64,000 nucleotides of DNA from CAWGJC01 sp965276665 (GTDB taxonomy: Bacteria > Pseudomonadota > Alphaproteobacteria > Acetobacterales > Acetobacteraceae): positions 3,596,001-3,660,000 of the forward strand of contig OZ255620.1 in NCBI GenBank assembly GCA_965276665.1, read 5' to 3'. The notes under the pieces are model-generated. The model was not told the origin of the DNA. It made no database searches and was given only the letters and a program-made list of their open reading frames with translations. Position numbers and translations under genes: made by a program. Each line of letters opens with the position of its first letter. Position 1 is the first letter of the stretch. Below, in pieces: positions 47,925-56,443 of the stretch.

Positions 47925-48919
47925 GCCTTCTCGAGGTGGCTGACCTCCGCAAGCATTATCCGATCCATGCGGGATTGCTGCGCCGGGAAGTGGGGCGCGT
48001 CCGCGCGGTCGACGGCGTGAGCTTCTCGATCGAGGCGGGCGAGACGCTGGCGCTGGTGGGCGAGAGCGGGTGCGGCAAGACGACCGTCGCGCGCTGCATC
48101 GTCCGTGCGCTGAAGCCGAGCAGCGGCGCGATCCGCTTCGCCGCGCCACAGGGCGCCACGCTCGATCTGGCGACGCTCTCGCGCCGGCAGCTCAAGCCGA
48201 TCCGGCGGCAGATCCAGATGATCTTCCAGGACCCGTACGCCTCGCTGAACCCGCGCATGATGGTGGGCGACATCATCGCCGAGCCGCTGACGGTGAACGG
48301 CGTGACGGCCGTCGAGCAGCGGCGCCGCGTGCTGGAGCTGCTCGATCTCGTCGGCCTGCCGACCGCCGCCAGAACGCGGTTTCCGCATGCTTTCAGCGGC
48401 GGCCAGCGCCAGCGCATCGGCATCGCGCGGGCGCTGGCGCTGCATCCGCGCCTCGTCGTCGCGGACGAGCCGGTCTCGGCGCTTGACGTTTCCGTGCAGG
48501 CGCAGGTGGTCAATCTGCTGCTCGACCTGCAGGATCGGCTCGGCCTGTCCATGCTCTTCGTCGCGCATGATCTCAGCGTGGTCCGCCATGTCAGCGACCG
48601 CGTGGCGGTGATGTATGTCGGGCGGATCGTCGAGGTCGCGCCCACCACCGCGCTCTACACCGCGCCGCGCCACCCCTACACGGAAGCCCTCCTCGCCGCC
48701 GTGCCTAAGCCTGACCCGGCGCTGCGCGGCGCGCATCACGTCCCCCGCGGCGATGTCGCCGACCCGGCTCGGCCGCCGCCCGGATGCGCCTTCCACCCGC
48801 GCTGCCGCTATGCGGTCGAGCGATGCCGTGTCGAGGTTCCGGCGCTGGAAGAGGCCGCGCCCGGATGCTGGAGCGCGTGTCATCGCAGCCGGGAGCTGAC
48901 GCTGGAAGGCGTCCGGTGA
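47921..48919 (+). CDS. ABC transporter ATP-binding protein, DppF/OppF type
   Basis: A 332 aa ATPase, the partner of DppD. Walker A is GESGCGKTT, the Q-loop region is MIFQDPYASLNPRM, the signature is FSGGQRQRIGIARAL, Walker B is LVVADEPVSALD and the H-loop is LFVAHDLSV. The C-terminal cysteine cluster (GCAFHPRCRYAVERC) is present. ATG at 47921 overlaps the upstream stop (ATGA). It closes the transporter operon and converges with the two-component genes. Confidence 0.95.
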   Translation: MSLLEVADLRKHYPIHAGLLRREVGRVRAVDGVSFSIEAGETLALVGESGCGKTTVARCIVRALKPSSGAIRFAAPQGATLDLATLSRRQLKPIRRQIQMIFQDPYASLNPRMMVGDIIAEPLTVNGVTAVEQRRRVLELLDLVGLPTAARTRFPHAFSGGQRQRIGIARALALHPRLVVADEPVSALDVSVQAQVVNLLLDLQDRLGLSMLFVAHDLSVVRHVSDRVAVMYVGRIVEVAPTTALYTAPRHPYTEALLAAVPKPDPALRGAHHVPRGDVADPARPPPGCAFHPRCRYAVERCRVEVPALEEAAPGCWSACHRSRELTLEGVR

Positions 48920-48987
48920 GCGGCCGGGCACGCTCATCCTCGATCAGCTTTCCGTCCGCGGGTTCGCCCCCGACAAGGTCCGAGCGA

Positions 48988-49707
48988 TCACGCCGGCCGC
49001 GCCGTCAGTTTCCGGACCGTCGAGCGGAATGACCGGCCGACCGGCACGCGGCGCCCCGTCGAGAGCAGCATCGTCCATCCGCCGCCCGAATCGCGCGTCA
49101 GCTCGCGGATCCGATCGAGCGCGACGATCCACGATCGATGGACGCGGAGGAAGCGGCCAGGGTCGAGCCGCTGTTCCAGCTCCCGCAGAGTGAGACGCAG
49201 CAGATGGGCGTGGCCGCCCGCATGCAGGCGCACGTAATCCCGCTCGGCTTCCACCGCATGGATCGTCTCGACGCCGACCCGCACCATCTCCCGCCCGGTC
49301 GGCGCCCAGATCTCGGTGAGATACCGGGGCGCCCCGGCGCGGCGGGGATGCGCCGCGCCGGCCCGGGCGAGCGCCTGGCCCAGCCTTGCGAGCGATACCG
49401 GCTTCAGCAGGTAATCCGTCGCGGCGAGCTCGAACGCGGTGACGGCGAATCCGTCATGCGCGGTGACGAACACGATGGCCGGCTGATCCTCGCGCGCCGC
49501 GAGGGCGCGGGCGAGCGCCACGCCGTCCATACCGGGCATGGCGATGTCCAGCAGCACGACATCCGGGTCGAGCTCCTCTATCCCGCGAAGCGCCGCTTTT
49601 CCGTCTGCGGCGACGCCCACCACGGCCACATCATCGAGGCGGTCGCAGAGACGCACGAGACGCTCGGCGGCCAAAGCCTCGTCGTCGACGATCTGCACGC
49701 GCAGCAT
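48988..49707 (-). CDS. LytTR family response regulator
   Basis: A 239 aa two-component regulator. The receiver domain (1-120) has the acidic pair DDE at 8-10, phospho-acceptor Asp54 in VVLLDIAMPGMDG, the switch Thr in FVTAHDG and the Lys in YLLKPVS. The C-terminal LytTR DNA-binding domain (about 140-239) shows VGVETIHAVEAERDYVRLH, LRLTLRELEQRLDPGRFLRVHRSWIVALDRI and VPVGRSFR. It lies 24 bases after the sensor gene and is surely its partner. Targets are unknown; the convergent importer and the secreted glycosidase-like gene upstream are candidates. Confidence 0.94.
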   Translation of the reverse strand: MLRVQIVDDEALAAERLVRLCDRLDDVAVVGVAADGKAALRGIEELDPDVVLLDIAMPGMDGVALARALAAREDQPAIVFVTAHDGFAVTAFELAATDYLLKPVSLARLGQALARAGAAHPRRAGAPRYLTEIWAPTGREMVRVGVETIHAVEAERDYVRLHAGGHAHLLRLTLRELEQRLDPGRFLRVHRSWIVALDRIRELTRDSGGGWTMLLSTGRRVPVGRSFRSTVRKLTARPA

Positions 49708-49731
49708 GGCGGCCTCAGGCGATGTTCTTGA

Positions 49732-50847
49732 TCATGCGCTGCGGGCCATGCGCAGCGGCAGCACCAGCTCGACGCGAAAGCCACCGCCGGGACGCGGACC
49801 ATGGTCGCATTGCGCGGCCGCGCCAAATCTGAGCATCAGCCGCGCGGCGACGTTGCGGAGGCCGATCCCGGAGCCGGAGAGGTTGCTTGCGCCGGGCCCG
49901 TCATCCTCGACCAGCAGGTGCAGGCGGTCATCGTCGGCAAAGGCGCCGATCATCATGGTCACCGTCTGATTGGTGTTCGCCACGGCGTGCCGGATCACGT
50001 TCTCCACCACCGGCTGCAGGAGCAGCGGCGGGAGGAGGGCGGGCTGCAGCCCGTCGGGCACCGCGAGATCGATGCGAAGACGGTCGCCGAACCGAACCTG
50101 CTCGATCTCGAGATAGAGAAGCTGTAACGCGAGTTCCGCGGCGAGGGTGCTGTCCTCGACCGCTTCGGTCACAAGGGACGAGCGGAGGAACAGCGACAGC
50201 GCCTGGATGGTGCGCTCGGCGCCCTCGGTATCGCCCCGCATCACCAGTGCCGACACCGTGTTCAATGCGTTGAACAGGAAATGCGGGTTGATCTGGTAGC
50301 GGAGCGCCCGCACCTGCGCGGCTCTGGTCTCGGCCTCTGACAGGGCCGCACAACGCTGCGCGTCCTGGCTTTCCACGGCGCTGGAGACGGCGGTGTAAAG
50401 CGTCGCCCATCCGGTGAACATGAAATACGTCTCGGCGATGGTGCGTGCGATCACGCCCCGCAGCGTGACGGCATGGCGGACCTGCGCCGGCCATAGCCGG
50501 TCAGGCGAGAGGACGTACAGAACGTCGTAATTGATGACGGTCAGCAGGATGGCGGCCGGTGCGGCCAGCACAAGCGCGGCCAGAATGCGGGCGATGACGG
50601 AACGATGCTCGATCCGGCGGAGCATCAGGTAAAGCGCCCAGGTGAGGGCCGCGCCGGCACCGGCGGTGAGAAGGTGCCGCTCGAGCACCAGGATCTCCCG
50701 CGGGAAGGCGATGATCCTCAGCCGGATGGCGATGAACGCCAGGTACATCCCCCAGGAACCGGAGATCGAGACAGCCGCCAGCCGACGGCTCGACCAAGCC
50801 GCCCCGGCGATGGCGGGCGCCTCGGATGTGGCGGTTCCCGAGCTCAT
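49732..50847 (-). CDS. Membrane sensor histidine kinase, LytS/YehU (HisKA-type His_kinase) family
   Basis: A 371 aa sensor. Four hydrophobic segments lie in residues about 22-155, followed by the His_kinase domain with phospho-acceptor His189 in YQINPHFLFNALN and an HATPase domain with the N-box VVENVIRHAVANT and glycine boxes DDGPGAS and GSGIGLRNVAARL. The start at 50847 (MSSGTATSEAP) excludes a 64-residue upstream extension without homology. It lacks a recognisable ligand domain, so it may sense through its membrane helices. Confidence 0.92.
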   Translation of the reverse strand: MSSGTATSEAPAIAGAAWSSRRLAAVSISGSWGMYLAFIAIRLRIIAFPREILVLERHLLTAGAGAALTWALYLMLRRIEHRSVIARILAALVLAAPAAILLTVINYDVLYVLSPDRLWPAQVRHAVTLRGVIARTIAETYFMFTGWATLYTAVSSAVESQDAQRCAALSEAETRAAQVRALRYQINPHFLFNALNTVSALVMRGDTEGAERTIQALSLFLRSSLVTEAVEDSTLAAELALQLLYLEIEQVRFGDRLRIDLAVPDGLQPALLPPLLLQPVVENVIRHAVANTNQTVTMMIGAFADDDRLHLLVEDDGPGASNLSGSGIGLRNVAARLMLRFGAAAQCDHGPRPGGGFRVELVLPLRMARSA

Positions 50848-50975
50848 GGGCGCGATCCTACAAGCGGACGGCGCGCATACCCAGGGGGCACGATGCCGTT
50901 CATCGCAGCCGCGGCGCGCTTCGTCGCATTGGCGTAGCGGGCCCAGGCGGCCCGTGGCATCGGAGCGCCGCCGAC

Positions 50976-51009
50976 TTAATTGAAAAGGCTCTTTAACTGA
51001 AAATGCTCT
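50976..51009 (+). repeat. Tandem pair of 17-base units upstream of the sensor kinase
   Basis: TTAATTGAAAAGGCTCT (50976-50992) is followed directly by TTAACTGAAAATGCTCT (50993-51009), two differences in 17. The second unit continues into AAAATGCTCTA, a string also found at 42244-42254 and, with one change, at 58576-58586. Confidence 0.8.
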
Positions 51010-51135
51010 AGAGGGGTCGGTTCCGCTCTTCTCATCCATCTCTTGAGTTCCTCGACATCGCGGCGGACGTCAAGCCGATGGTCGAGCCGCTCATCACGGC
51101 GCCTTTCCTCAAAAACTCCCGTGGAGATCGTTATT

Positions 51136-52467
51136 TTGCATCGTTCGACATCGTCCAGGCGCTCCGCCGCGGCGGAGCGCCCGACTTCCCTGCTCGCGAC
51201 TCTCGCCCTCGCCGCCCTGTTCTGCGCGGCTGGGTCCACCCTCGCCTGGGCAGCGGAACCGGCGCCATCGCTCGCCTCGCTCGCCGCCGAGATTCCAGGC
51301 CTCGAAGATACGCCGACGCCACCGCTCGCCATCCACCCCATGACAACCATCCGCCCCGGCCATATCGGTTATTTCTCGGACCCCTATCCGGTGCGCCTCG
51401 CCGCCTCCAGCGGGGACCAGACCCAGGTGTTTTCGGGCACGACCGAGGCGGTCATGAGCTGCGCCTACCCGCTCACTCCGGGGTGCTTCTCGTGGACGCC
51501 GATCACCATCAACGCCGGCACGCTCGCCCCGCAGATCACCGCCGCCCATGCAAAGATCACCAATTTCCAGAACCTCAACGCCTTCCAGGACGATGCGGGA
51601 CATTGGCACGCGGTGCTGGCGATCGGCGTCATCAGCCCGGGTCAGTCGCGCTACTGGACGGTGCTCGTCCACGCGCATCCGACCGAAATCGGCCTGAAAG
51701 ACACCGTGCCGCTGGCCTGGTCGGCGGACACCGTGCTCTCGGGCTCCTTCTCGACACGGGTCGACGGCAATTACGACGGCAAGTATTTCGAGGACGGGGG
51801 AAAGCTCTATTTGCTCTACGTCAAGAACTTCGTCCCCGTGCCGGCGCTGCGCAACGGGATCGTCATCCAGCCCATGCAGTCGCCGACGCAGCCGGGGTCG
51901 GAAGCCCCGACCACGTTGCTGCTGCCCGGCGATCGCTTTGGGCCGCTGAATTCCGAATGGTACGGCACCACGCCGGCCAAGCTGGTCGAGGCGCCGTATA
52001 TCGCCAGGATCGGCGGCAAATACGCGCTCATCTACTCCACGGGCGCCTATCAGCAGGTTGGCTATAAGGCGGGCGTCGCCTGGTCCGACACGCTGATGCC
52101 GGAACCGGGCGGCCGCTACAGGAAGGTGCTGCAGCCCGATCCGCAGGATCTCTGGGGGGAGCCGCCAGGCCGTCCGGAGGTGCGATATCTCGCGCAGTCG
52201 CAGCGTCCCCGCTGGCCGAACTTCACGGGAGGCCAGGTGATCAGCCCGGGCGTCGCCTCGGCGGTGCAGGGGCCGGCGGGTGTCTGGTGGCTCTATTTCG
52301 CCGGCTTCAACCCCGATGACCGGCCGCTGCTATCGCCGGGCGTGGCCAACGCACAGTTCCGCCGCCCCTACTTCCTGCGGCTCCTGACGGCCGTCCCGCC
52401 CGGTGCGTCCGTGGCGGCCGCTTCCGACGCCGAACTCGCCACTTGGCTGCAGCCCGAGCCGCAATGA
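51136..52467 (+). CDS. Secreted GH43-like five-bladed beta-propeller protein
   Basis: About 443 aa with an N-terminal signal peptide (SLLATLALAALFCAAGSTLAWA, then AEPAP). The three acidic positions of GH43 glycosidases can be matched: Asp in FSDPYPVR soon after the signal, Asp in RVDGNYDGKYFEDGGKLYLLY, and Glu in LVEAPYIARIGGKYALIYS. It would therefore be a periplasmic or exported sugar-chain-cleaving enzyme, though the overall family assignment is tentative. The start is uncertain: TTG at 51136 has GGAG nine bases upstream; GTG at 51121 and TTG at 51043 are alternatives. It is divergent from the two-component genes. Confidence 0.65.
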   Translation: MHRSTSSRRSAAAERPTSLLATLALAALFCAAGSTLAWAAEPAPSLASLAAEIPGLEDTPTPPLAIHPMTTIRPGHIGYFSDPYPVRLAASSGDQTQVFSGTTEAVMSCAYPLTPGCFSWTPITINAGTLAPQITAAHAKITNFQNLNAFQDDAGHWHAVLAIGVISPGQSRYWTVLVHAHPTEIGLKDTVPLAWSADTVLSGSFSTRVDGNYDGKYFEDGGKLYLLYVKNFVPVPALRNGIVIQPMQSPTQPGSEAPTTLLLPGDRFGPLNSEWYGTTPAKLVEAPYIARIGGKYALIYSTGAYQQVGYKAGVAWSDTLMPEPGGRYRKVLQPDPQDLWGEPPGRPEVRYLAQSQRPRWPNFTGGQVISPGVASAVQGPAGVWWLYFAGFNPDDRPLLSPGVANAQFRRPYFLRLLTAVPPGASVAAASDAELATWLQPEPQ

Positions 52468-52643
52468 CGCCATCCTCGGCCCGCGCGGCATCTGCGCGCG
52501 CGGGCCGCCCCGAAGATACCGTGTTCGAAGGCAAGTGGGACGGGCATCGGGATCCCCGATTTCGACCTGGATGCGTAATATCGAAATCTTGCAGACATTT
52601 CACGAGAGTTGCAGTGTGGAAAGGCTCGACGTGGATCGACGAA

Positions 52644-53042
52644 ATGCAGGCTACCGACCCCGCCCAGGTGAAAATCTATTTCGACCGCTTCGCCGCGGCT
52701 TTCGCGACCTTCGACGGCGGGCAAGTTGCTGAATTGTTCGTTGCCCCCGTGCTCGCGGTGCGAAGCGACGGCGCGCTGATCGGACTACTCAATCGGGGCG
52801 ATGTGGTGAACTACTACCAGGCCGCGCTGGACAAGTACTATCGCGACGGATGTCGCTCCTGTCGGTGGTCGGACCTTTCCGTAACTGCGATGGGTAGCCG
52901 CGCCTTGTTGGCCGCCGTGACCTGGGACCTGCTGCGGGAGGATGGGACTGTCGTCACGCGTTGGCGCCAATCCTACGGCCTCAGCCTTTTCGGCGAAGAT
53001 GGGCCAAAGGCCTTCTCGGCCGTCAGTCACGCGGGTGACTGA
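52644..53042 (+). CDS. NTF2-like/SnoaL-type small protein
   Basis: A 132 aa protein starting at ATG 52644 (MQATDPAQVKIYFDRFAAAF). It looks like a cone-shaped NTF2/DUF4440 fold: an N-terminal helix, FDGGQVAELFVAPVLAVRSDGALIGLLN, a second helix (VVNYYQAALDKYY) and an antiparallel sheet (SDLSVTAMGSRALLAAVTWDLL, VVTRWRQSYGLSLF). The frame is open upstream to 52443, but that part has no similarity. Its role is unknown; such proteins bind or isomerise small molecules. It stands between the GH43-like gene and a broken DUF1697 gene. Confidence 0.65.
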   Translation: MQATDPAQVKIYFDRFAAAFATFDGGQVAELFVAPVLAVRSDGALIGLLNRGDVVNYYQAALDKYYRDGCRSCRWSDLSVTAMGSRALLAAVTWDLLREDGTVVTRWRQSYGLSLFGEDGPKAFSAVSHAGD

Positions 53043-53048
53043 ATATCT

Positions 53049-53234
53049 GCCGGTGAACGGATTTGCCGCAAGCACCGCTGCCATCTCGTCGGCCGTATGC
53101 ACGCCGCCCGAGGCGATGGAGGTCCGAACCTGCCGGAAGCCGGCCGCCGCGCTCATCGCGATCAGCTCCGCCATCGGAAGCTTGCCGGTGCCGCCGACAT
53201 TGACGGCGCGAAGCAGGGCGACGAACGCGGTCAC
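53049..53234 (-). pseudogene. DUF1697 protein remnant with internal deletion
   Basis: The frame begins like an intact DUF1697 protein (MTAFVALLRAVNVGGTGKLPMAELIAM, AAGFRQVRTSIASGGV) and then jumps to TADEMAAVLAANPF, which in full-length members lies some 35-40 residues further on. The C-terminal half (about 110 residues) is absent and the frame continues antisense through the NTF2-like gene. It is a fossil produced by at least two deletions. Confidence 0.75.
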
Positions 53235-53417
53235 GGCCGCCGTTCACCGAACCGGACCGAACGTGCGAGTGGGGCTGGATGCACGCGTCGTGCTCCTCCC
53301 TTCCTCTCGATGCGCGTTCCCTCTGCTGCCACCATGAGCTAGGACCGCTTCCACCAGCACGCGCCGTCGTCAATCCTGGTCATTGGTGATAGGACCGGGG
53401 GACCGAAAGGGGAGACA

Positions 53418-54803
53418 ATGCCGGGGACCAGAACGCCGCCGGCCCAGCCGGCCCGGGAGCAGCTCGCCGCATTCGATCATGCGCCCCGCCTGACGCCGGC
53501 ACGCCGCCAGGCCCTCATCCTCATCGCCTTTGGCGAGTTCGTGGACGGGTATGACCTTATCGCGATCGGTGGCGCGCTTCTCATGCTGCGGCCGCTTTTT
53601 GGCCTCACCCCGGCGCAGACCGGCCTGCTCGGGGCAGCCGCGTTTTTCGGCGCCGCATTCGGATTGCTGCTGGTGGGCGAGATAGCGGACCGGTTCGGCC
53701 GCCGAAATGTGTTCATCTACAATTTCTGGTTCTTCATCCTGTTCTCGCTGATCTCCGCCTTCGTCTCGACCTATGCCGAGCTTCTCACCGTGCGCGTTCT
53801 CATCGGCATCGCGATCGGCGCCGACATCGCGGCCAGCATCACGTTTCTCGCCGAGATTTCGCCGCGCCGCAGTCGCGGCGGCTGGGCCGGCGCAGTGCCG
53901 CAGATCGCCTGGACACTCGGCGCGCTCTGCTCGCTCGCCGTCTCGCTCGCGCTGTTCATGATGCTCGGCGCCGGCGCGTGGCGATGGATCCTCGGGCTTG
54001 GCGCGGTGCCGGCGCTGGCGATTCTGCTCGGCCGGCGTGGCCTGCCGGAATCGCCGCGCTGGCTGCTGTCGAAGGGGCGCGTGGCGGAAGCGGACGAGGC
54101 GATGCGGCTGTTCGGTCTGCCGGCCGCCTCTTCGGAGCCGGCGCAGACGATCAGCGACGCGGCAAGCGGCTCCTATCTCGACATTCTGCGCCCGCCGCAT
54201 GCAAGCCGCGCGCTGCTCGCGCTGGTCATCATCGCGCTGACGCCGCTGATCTCGCCGGCCAGCGTCGTCGCGCCTTACGTGCTGCGCTATGTCGGCCTGC
54301 TCGGCGATACCGCCGCTCTGAAAGGCGGGTTGCTGATCTGGGTCGGCGGCCTCGCCGGTTCGGTGATCGCCTTTGCGACCATCGACCGCATCGGCCGGCT
54401 AACCTCGACGGTGATCGCCTGCTGGGGCTGCGCGATCTGCCTGATCCTGCTGACGCTCCTCGTCGGCAATCCGCTGCTGTTCGTGGCGAGCTATGTCATG
54501 CTCGGCGCGCTCACCTGGTTCGGCGCCTCATCCTTCTGGGTGCTGCCGACCGAGCTGCTGCCGACGCATCTGCGCGCGCGGGCGCAGGGGCTGGGCAATG
54601 GTCTCGCGCGCATCGTCGTCGGGCTGACGACCTGGGGCGTCCCCTGGGCGATCGCGTCCTTCGGGTTCAAAATGACATTCTATCTGCTCGCCGGCGTGGG
54701 CGTCCTGCTCGGCCTCTATGCGCTGAGCGGGTTGCGTCTCGAGCCGATGGGGCGCGATCTCGACGCCGCTCCCGAGGCGCGGCGCGCCGTCACCATGCCG
54801 TAA
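53418..54803 (+). CDS. MFS transporter, sugar porter/aromatic acid type
   Basis: A 461 aa twelve-helix carrier. FGEFVDGYDLIAIGGAL in the first helix carries the conserved Asp; LVGEIADRFGRRNVFIYNF is motif A; RWILGLGAVPALAILLGRRGLPESPRWLLSKGR is the sugar-porter signature before the central loop. It is followed after 22 bases by the sulfatase gene and then the M28-type gene, so it may import a sulfated or esterified compound or its product. The substrate is unknown. Confidence 0.9.
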   Translation: MPGTRTPPAQPAREQLAAFDHAPRLTPARRQALILIAFGEFVDGYDLIAIGGALLMLRPLFGLTPAQTGLLGAAAFFGAAFGLLLVGEIADRFGRRNVFIYNFWFFILFSLISAFVSTYAELLTVRVLIGIAIGADIAASITFLAEISPRRSRGGWAGAVPQIAWTLGALCSLAVSLALFMMLGAGAWRWILGLGAVPALAILLGRRGLPESPRWLLSKGRVAEADEAMRLFGLPAASSEPAQTISDAASGSYLDILRPPHASRALLALVIIALTPLISPASVVAPYVLRYVGLLGDTAALKGGLLIWVGGLAGSVIAFATIDRIGRLTSTVIACWGCAICLILLTLLVGNPLLFVASYVMLGALTWFGASSFWVLPTELLPTHLRARAQGLGNGLARIVVGLTTWGVPWAIASFGFKMTFYLLAGVGVLLGLYALSGLRLEPMGRDLDAAPEARRAVTMP

Positions 54804-54825
54804 GCGCAGAACAGGAATCTGCTCG

Positions 54826-56304
54826 ATGTCCCAGCCGAACATTCTCTTCGTCACCGTCGATCAATGGCCAGGCCGGCTTCTCGGATCCGCGGGCCATCCG
54901 GTGATCGAGACGCCGACGCTCGACAGCCTCGCCCGGCTCGGCACGCGCTATCCGAACACGTATTCCGAATGCCCGATCTGCATTCCGGCACGCCGCACGC
55001 TGATGACCGGCACCACGCCGCGGACCCATGGCGACCGCCGCTTCCAGCCCGCCTTGCCGATGCCAAACCTGCCGACCTTGGCGCAGTCGTTCCGCGGCGC
55101 TGGATACCAGACGACCGCCATCGGCAAGTTGCATGTCTATCCGCCGCGCAACCGCATCGGCTTCGACGACGCCCTGACGGCGGAGGAGGGGCGCAGCCAG
55201 CTCGGCGGCGTCGACGATTACGAGATCTTTCTCGCCGATCGCGGCTTCGCCGGACGGCAGTTCCTGCATGGCATGAGCAGCAACGAGTACAGCTGGCGGC
55301 CCTGGCATCTGCCGGAGGATTTGCACGTCACCAACTGGACCACGGAGATGGCGGCGCGGACGATCCGCCGGCGTGATCCGACGCGGCCGGCGCTCTGGCA
55401 TGTCTCCTACAATCACCCGCACCCGCCGCTCGTGCCGCTGCAATCCTATCTTGAGCGCTACCGGTCGCGCGTCATGGACGAGCCGGTGATTGGCGACTGG
55501 GCCGCGACGGCGGAGGAGTTGCCGTTCGCACTCCGGCTGGTACGGCATTACTGGGCGCAGCTTCCGCCGGCGCAAATGGCCGATATGCGCCGCGCCTTCT
55601 ACGCGCTCTGCACGCATATCGACCACCAGCTGCGCATCGTCATCGGCGCGCTCCGGGAAGAGGGGATCCTCGACGACACGGTGATTCTATTCACCGCCGA
55701 TCACGGTGACTTCCTCGGCGATCACGGGCTTTACGCCAAGCGCTACATGCATCAAGGCTCTGCCCAGGTGCCGATGATCCTGATCGACCGGGCCGGCGGC
55801 ACGCGGACCTCTCCTGGCGCCGTCGATGATCGCCTGGTGGGATTGCAGGACGTGATGCCGACCCTGCTGGATCTCGCTGGAATCCCGATCTCCCCGAGCT
55901 GCGACGGGATCTCCATGGTGCGGCCGGATCGGCGCGAGACGCTCTATTGCGAGGCGCTCGAAGGCGCGGCGGCGGCCCGCATGGTCATCGACGGCCGCAG
56001 CAAGCTCATCTGGTATCCGGCCGGCAACCGCGTCCAGCTTTTCGATCTGCTCGCCGATCCCCGCGAGCTGCATGATCTCTCCGGCGATCCCGCGTGTGCG
56101 GCGGCTCGACGGCGGCTCGAGCAGCTTCTGGTGGCCGAGCTCTATGGCGACGACACGGCGTGGCTCGATCAGGACCGGCTGGTCGGCTTTCCCGCGCCAC
56201 CCTTCAAACCCGCGCAGAATCGCGGCCTGTCCGGGCAGCGTGGCGTGCATTTTCCGCCCCTGCCGGCGGAGACCGATCCGAGCCGCGTGGTCGGCGCGGC
56301 ATGA
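54826..56304 (+). CDS. Sulfatase (arylsulfatase/choline-sulfatase type)
   Basis: A 492 aa type I sulfatase of the alkaline phosphatase superfamily. The formylglycine signature CxPxR is present as Cys52-Ile-Pro-Ala-Arg followed by TLMTG. Metal ligands are seen in FVTVDQW (Asp11 region) and FTADHGDFLGDHGLYAKR (about 287-304). There is no signal peptide, so it should act in the cytoplasm and depend on a formylglycine-generating enzyme encoded elsewhere. It lies between an MFS carrier gene and an M28-family gene on the same strand; uptake of a sulfate ester followed by cytoplasmic hydrolysis is a reasonable guess. Confidence 0.9.
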   Translation: MSQPNILFVTVDQWPGRLLGSAGHPVIETPTLDSLARLGTRYPNTYSECPICIPARRTLMTGTTPRTHGDRRFQPALPMPNLPTLAQSFRGAGYQTTAIGKLHVYPPRNRIGFDDALTAEEGRSQLGGVDDYEIFLADRGFAGRQFLHGMSSNEYSWRPWHLPEDLHVTNWTTEMAARTIRRRDPTRPALWHVSYNHPHPPLVPLQSYLERYRSRVMDEPVIGDWAATAEELPFALRLVRHYWAQLPPAQMADMRRAFYALCTHIDHQLRIVIGALREEGILDDTVILFTADHGDFLGDHGLYAKRYMHQGSAQVPMILIDRAGGTRTSPGAVDDRLVGLQDVMPTLLDLAGIPISPSCDGISMVRPDRRETLYCEALEGAAAARMVIDGRSKLIWYPAGNRVQLFDLLADPRELHDLSGDPACAAARRRLEQLLVAELYGDDTAWLDQDRLVGFPAPPFKPAQNRGLSGQRGVHFPPLPAETDPSRVVGAA

Positions 56305-56443
56305 GTCCGGCCAACGCAGCGCAACGTCCGCGAATTTACGGAGCGGAAAAAGCTCGGCTCGCGCCGAGCGGCGATTTGACCTGATTTTGGCGACGTGGGA
56401 CGGTTTGGGAAATTCCCTTGGCTGTTGAGGAAACCTGCTCGTC

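Noticed and set aside
51043..51135. N-terminal extension of the GH43-like protein from TTG 51043
   Set aside because: Ser/Arg-rich sequence with no ribosome site; the signal peptide follows much later.
52785..53234. A 149-codon minus frame as an intact DUF1697 protein
   Set aside because: Only the first 60 or so residues match, with an internal gap; the rest is antisense to the NTF2-like gene.
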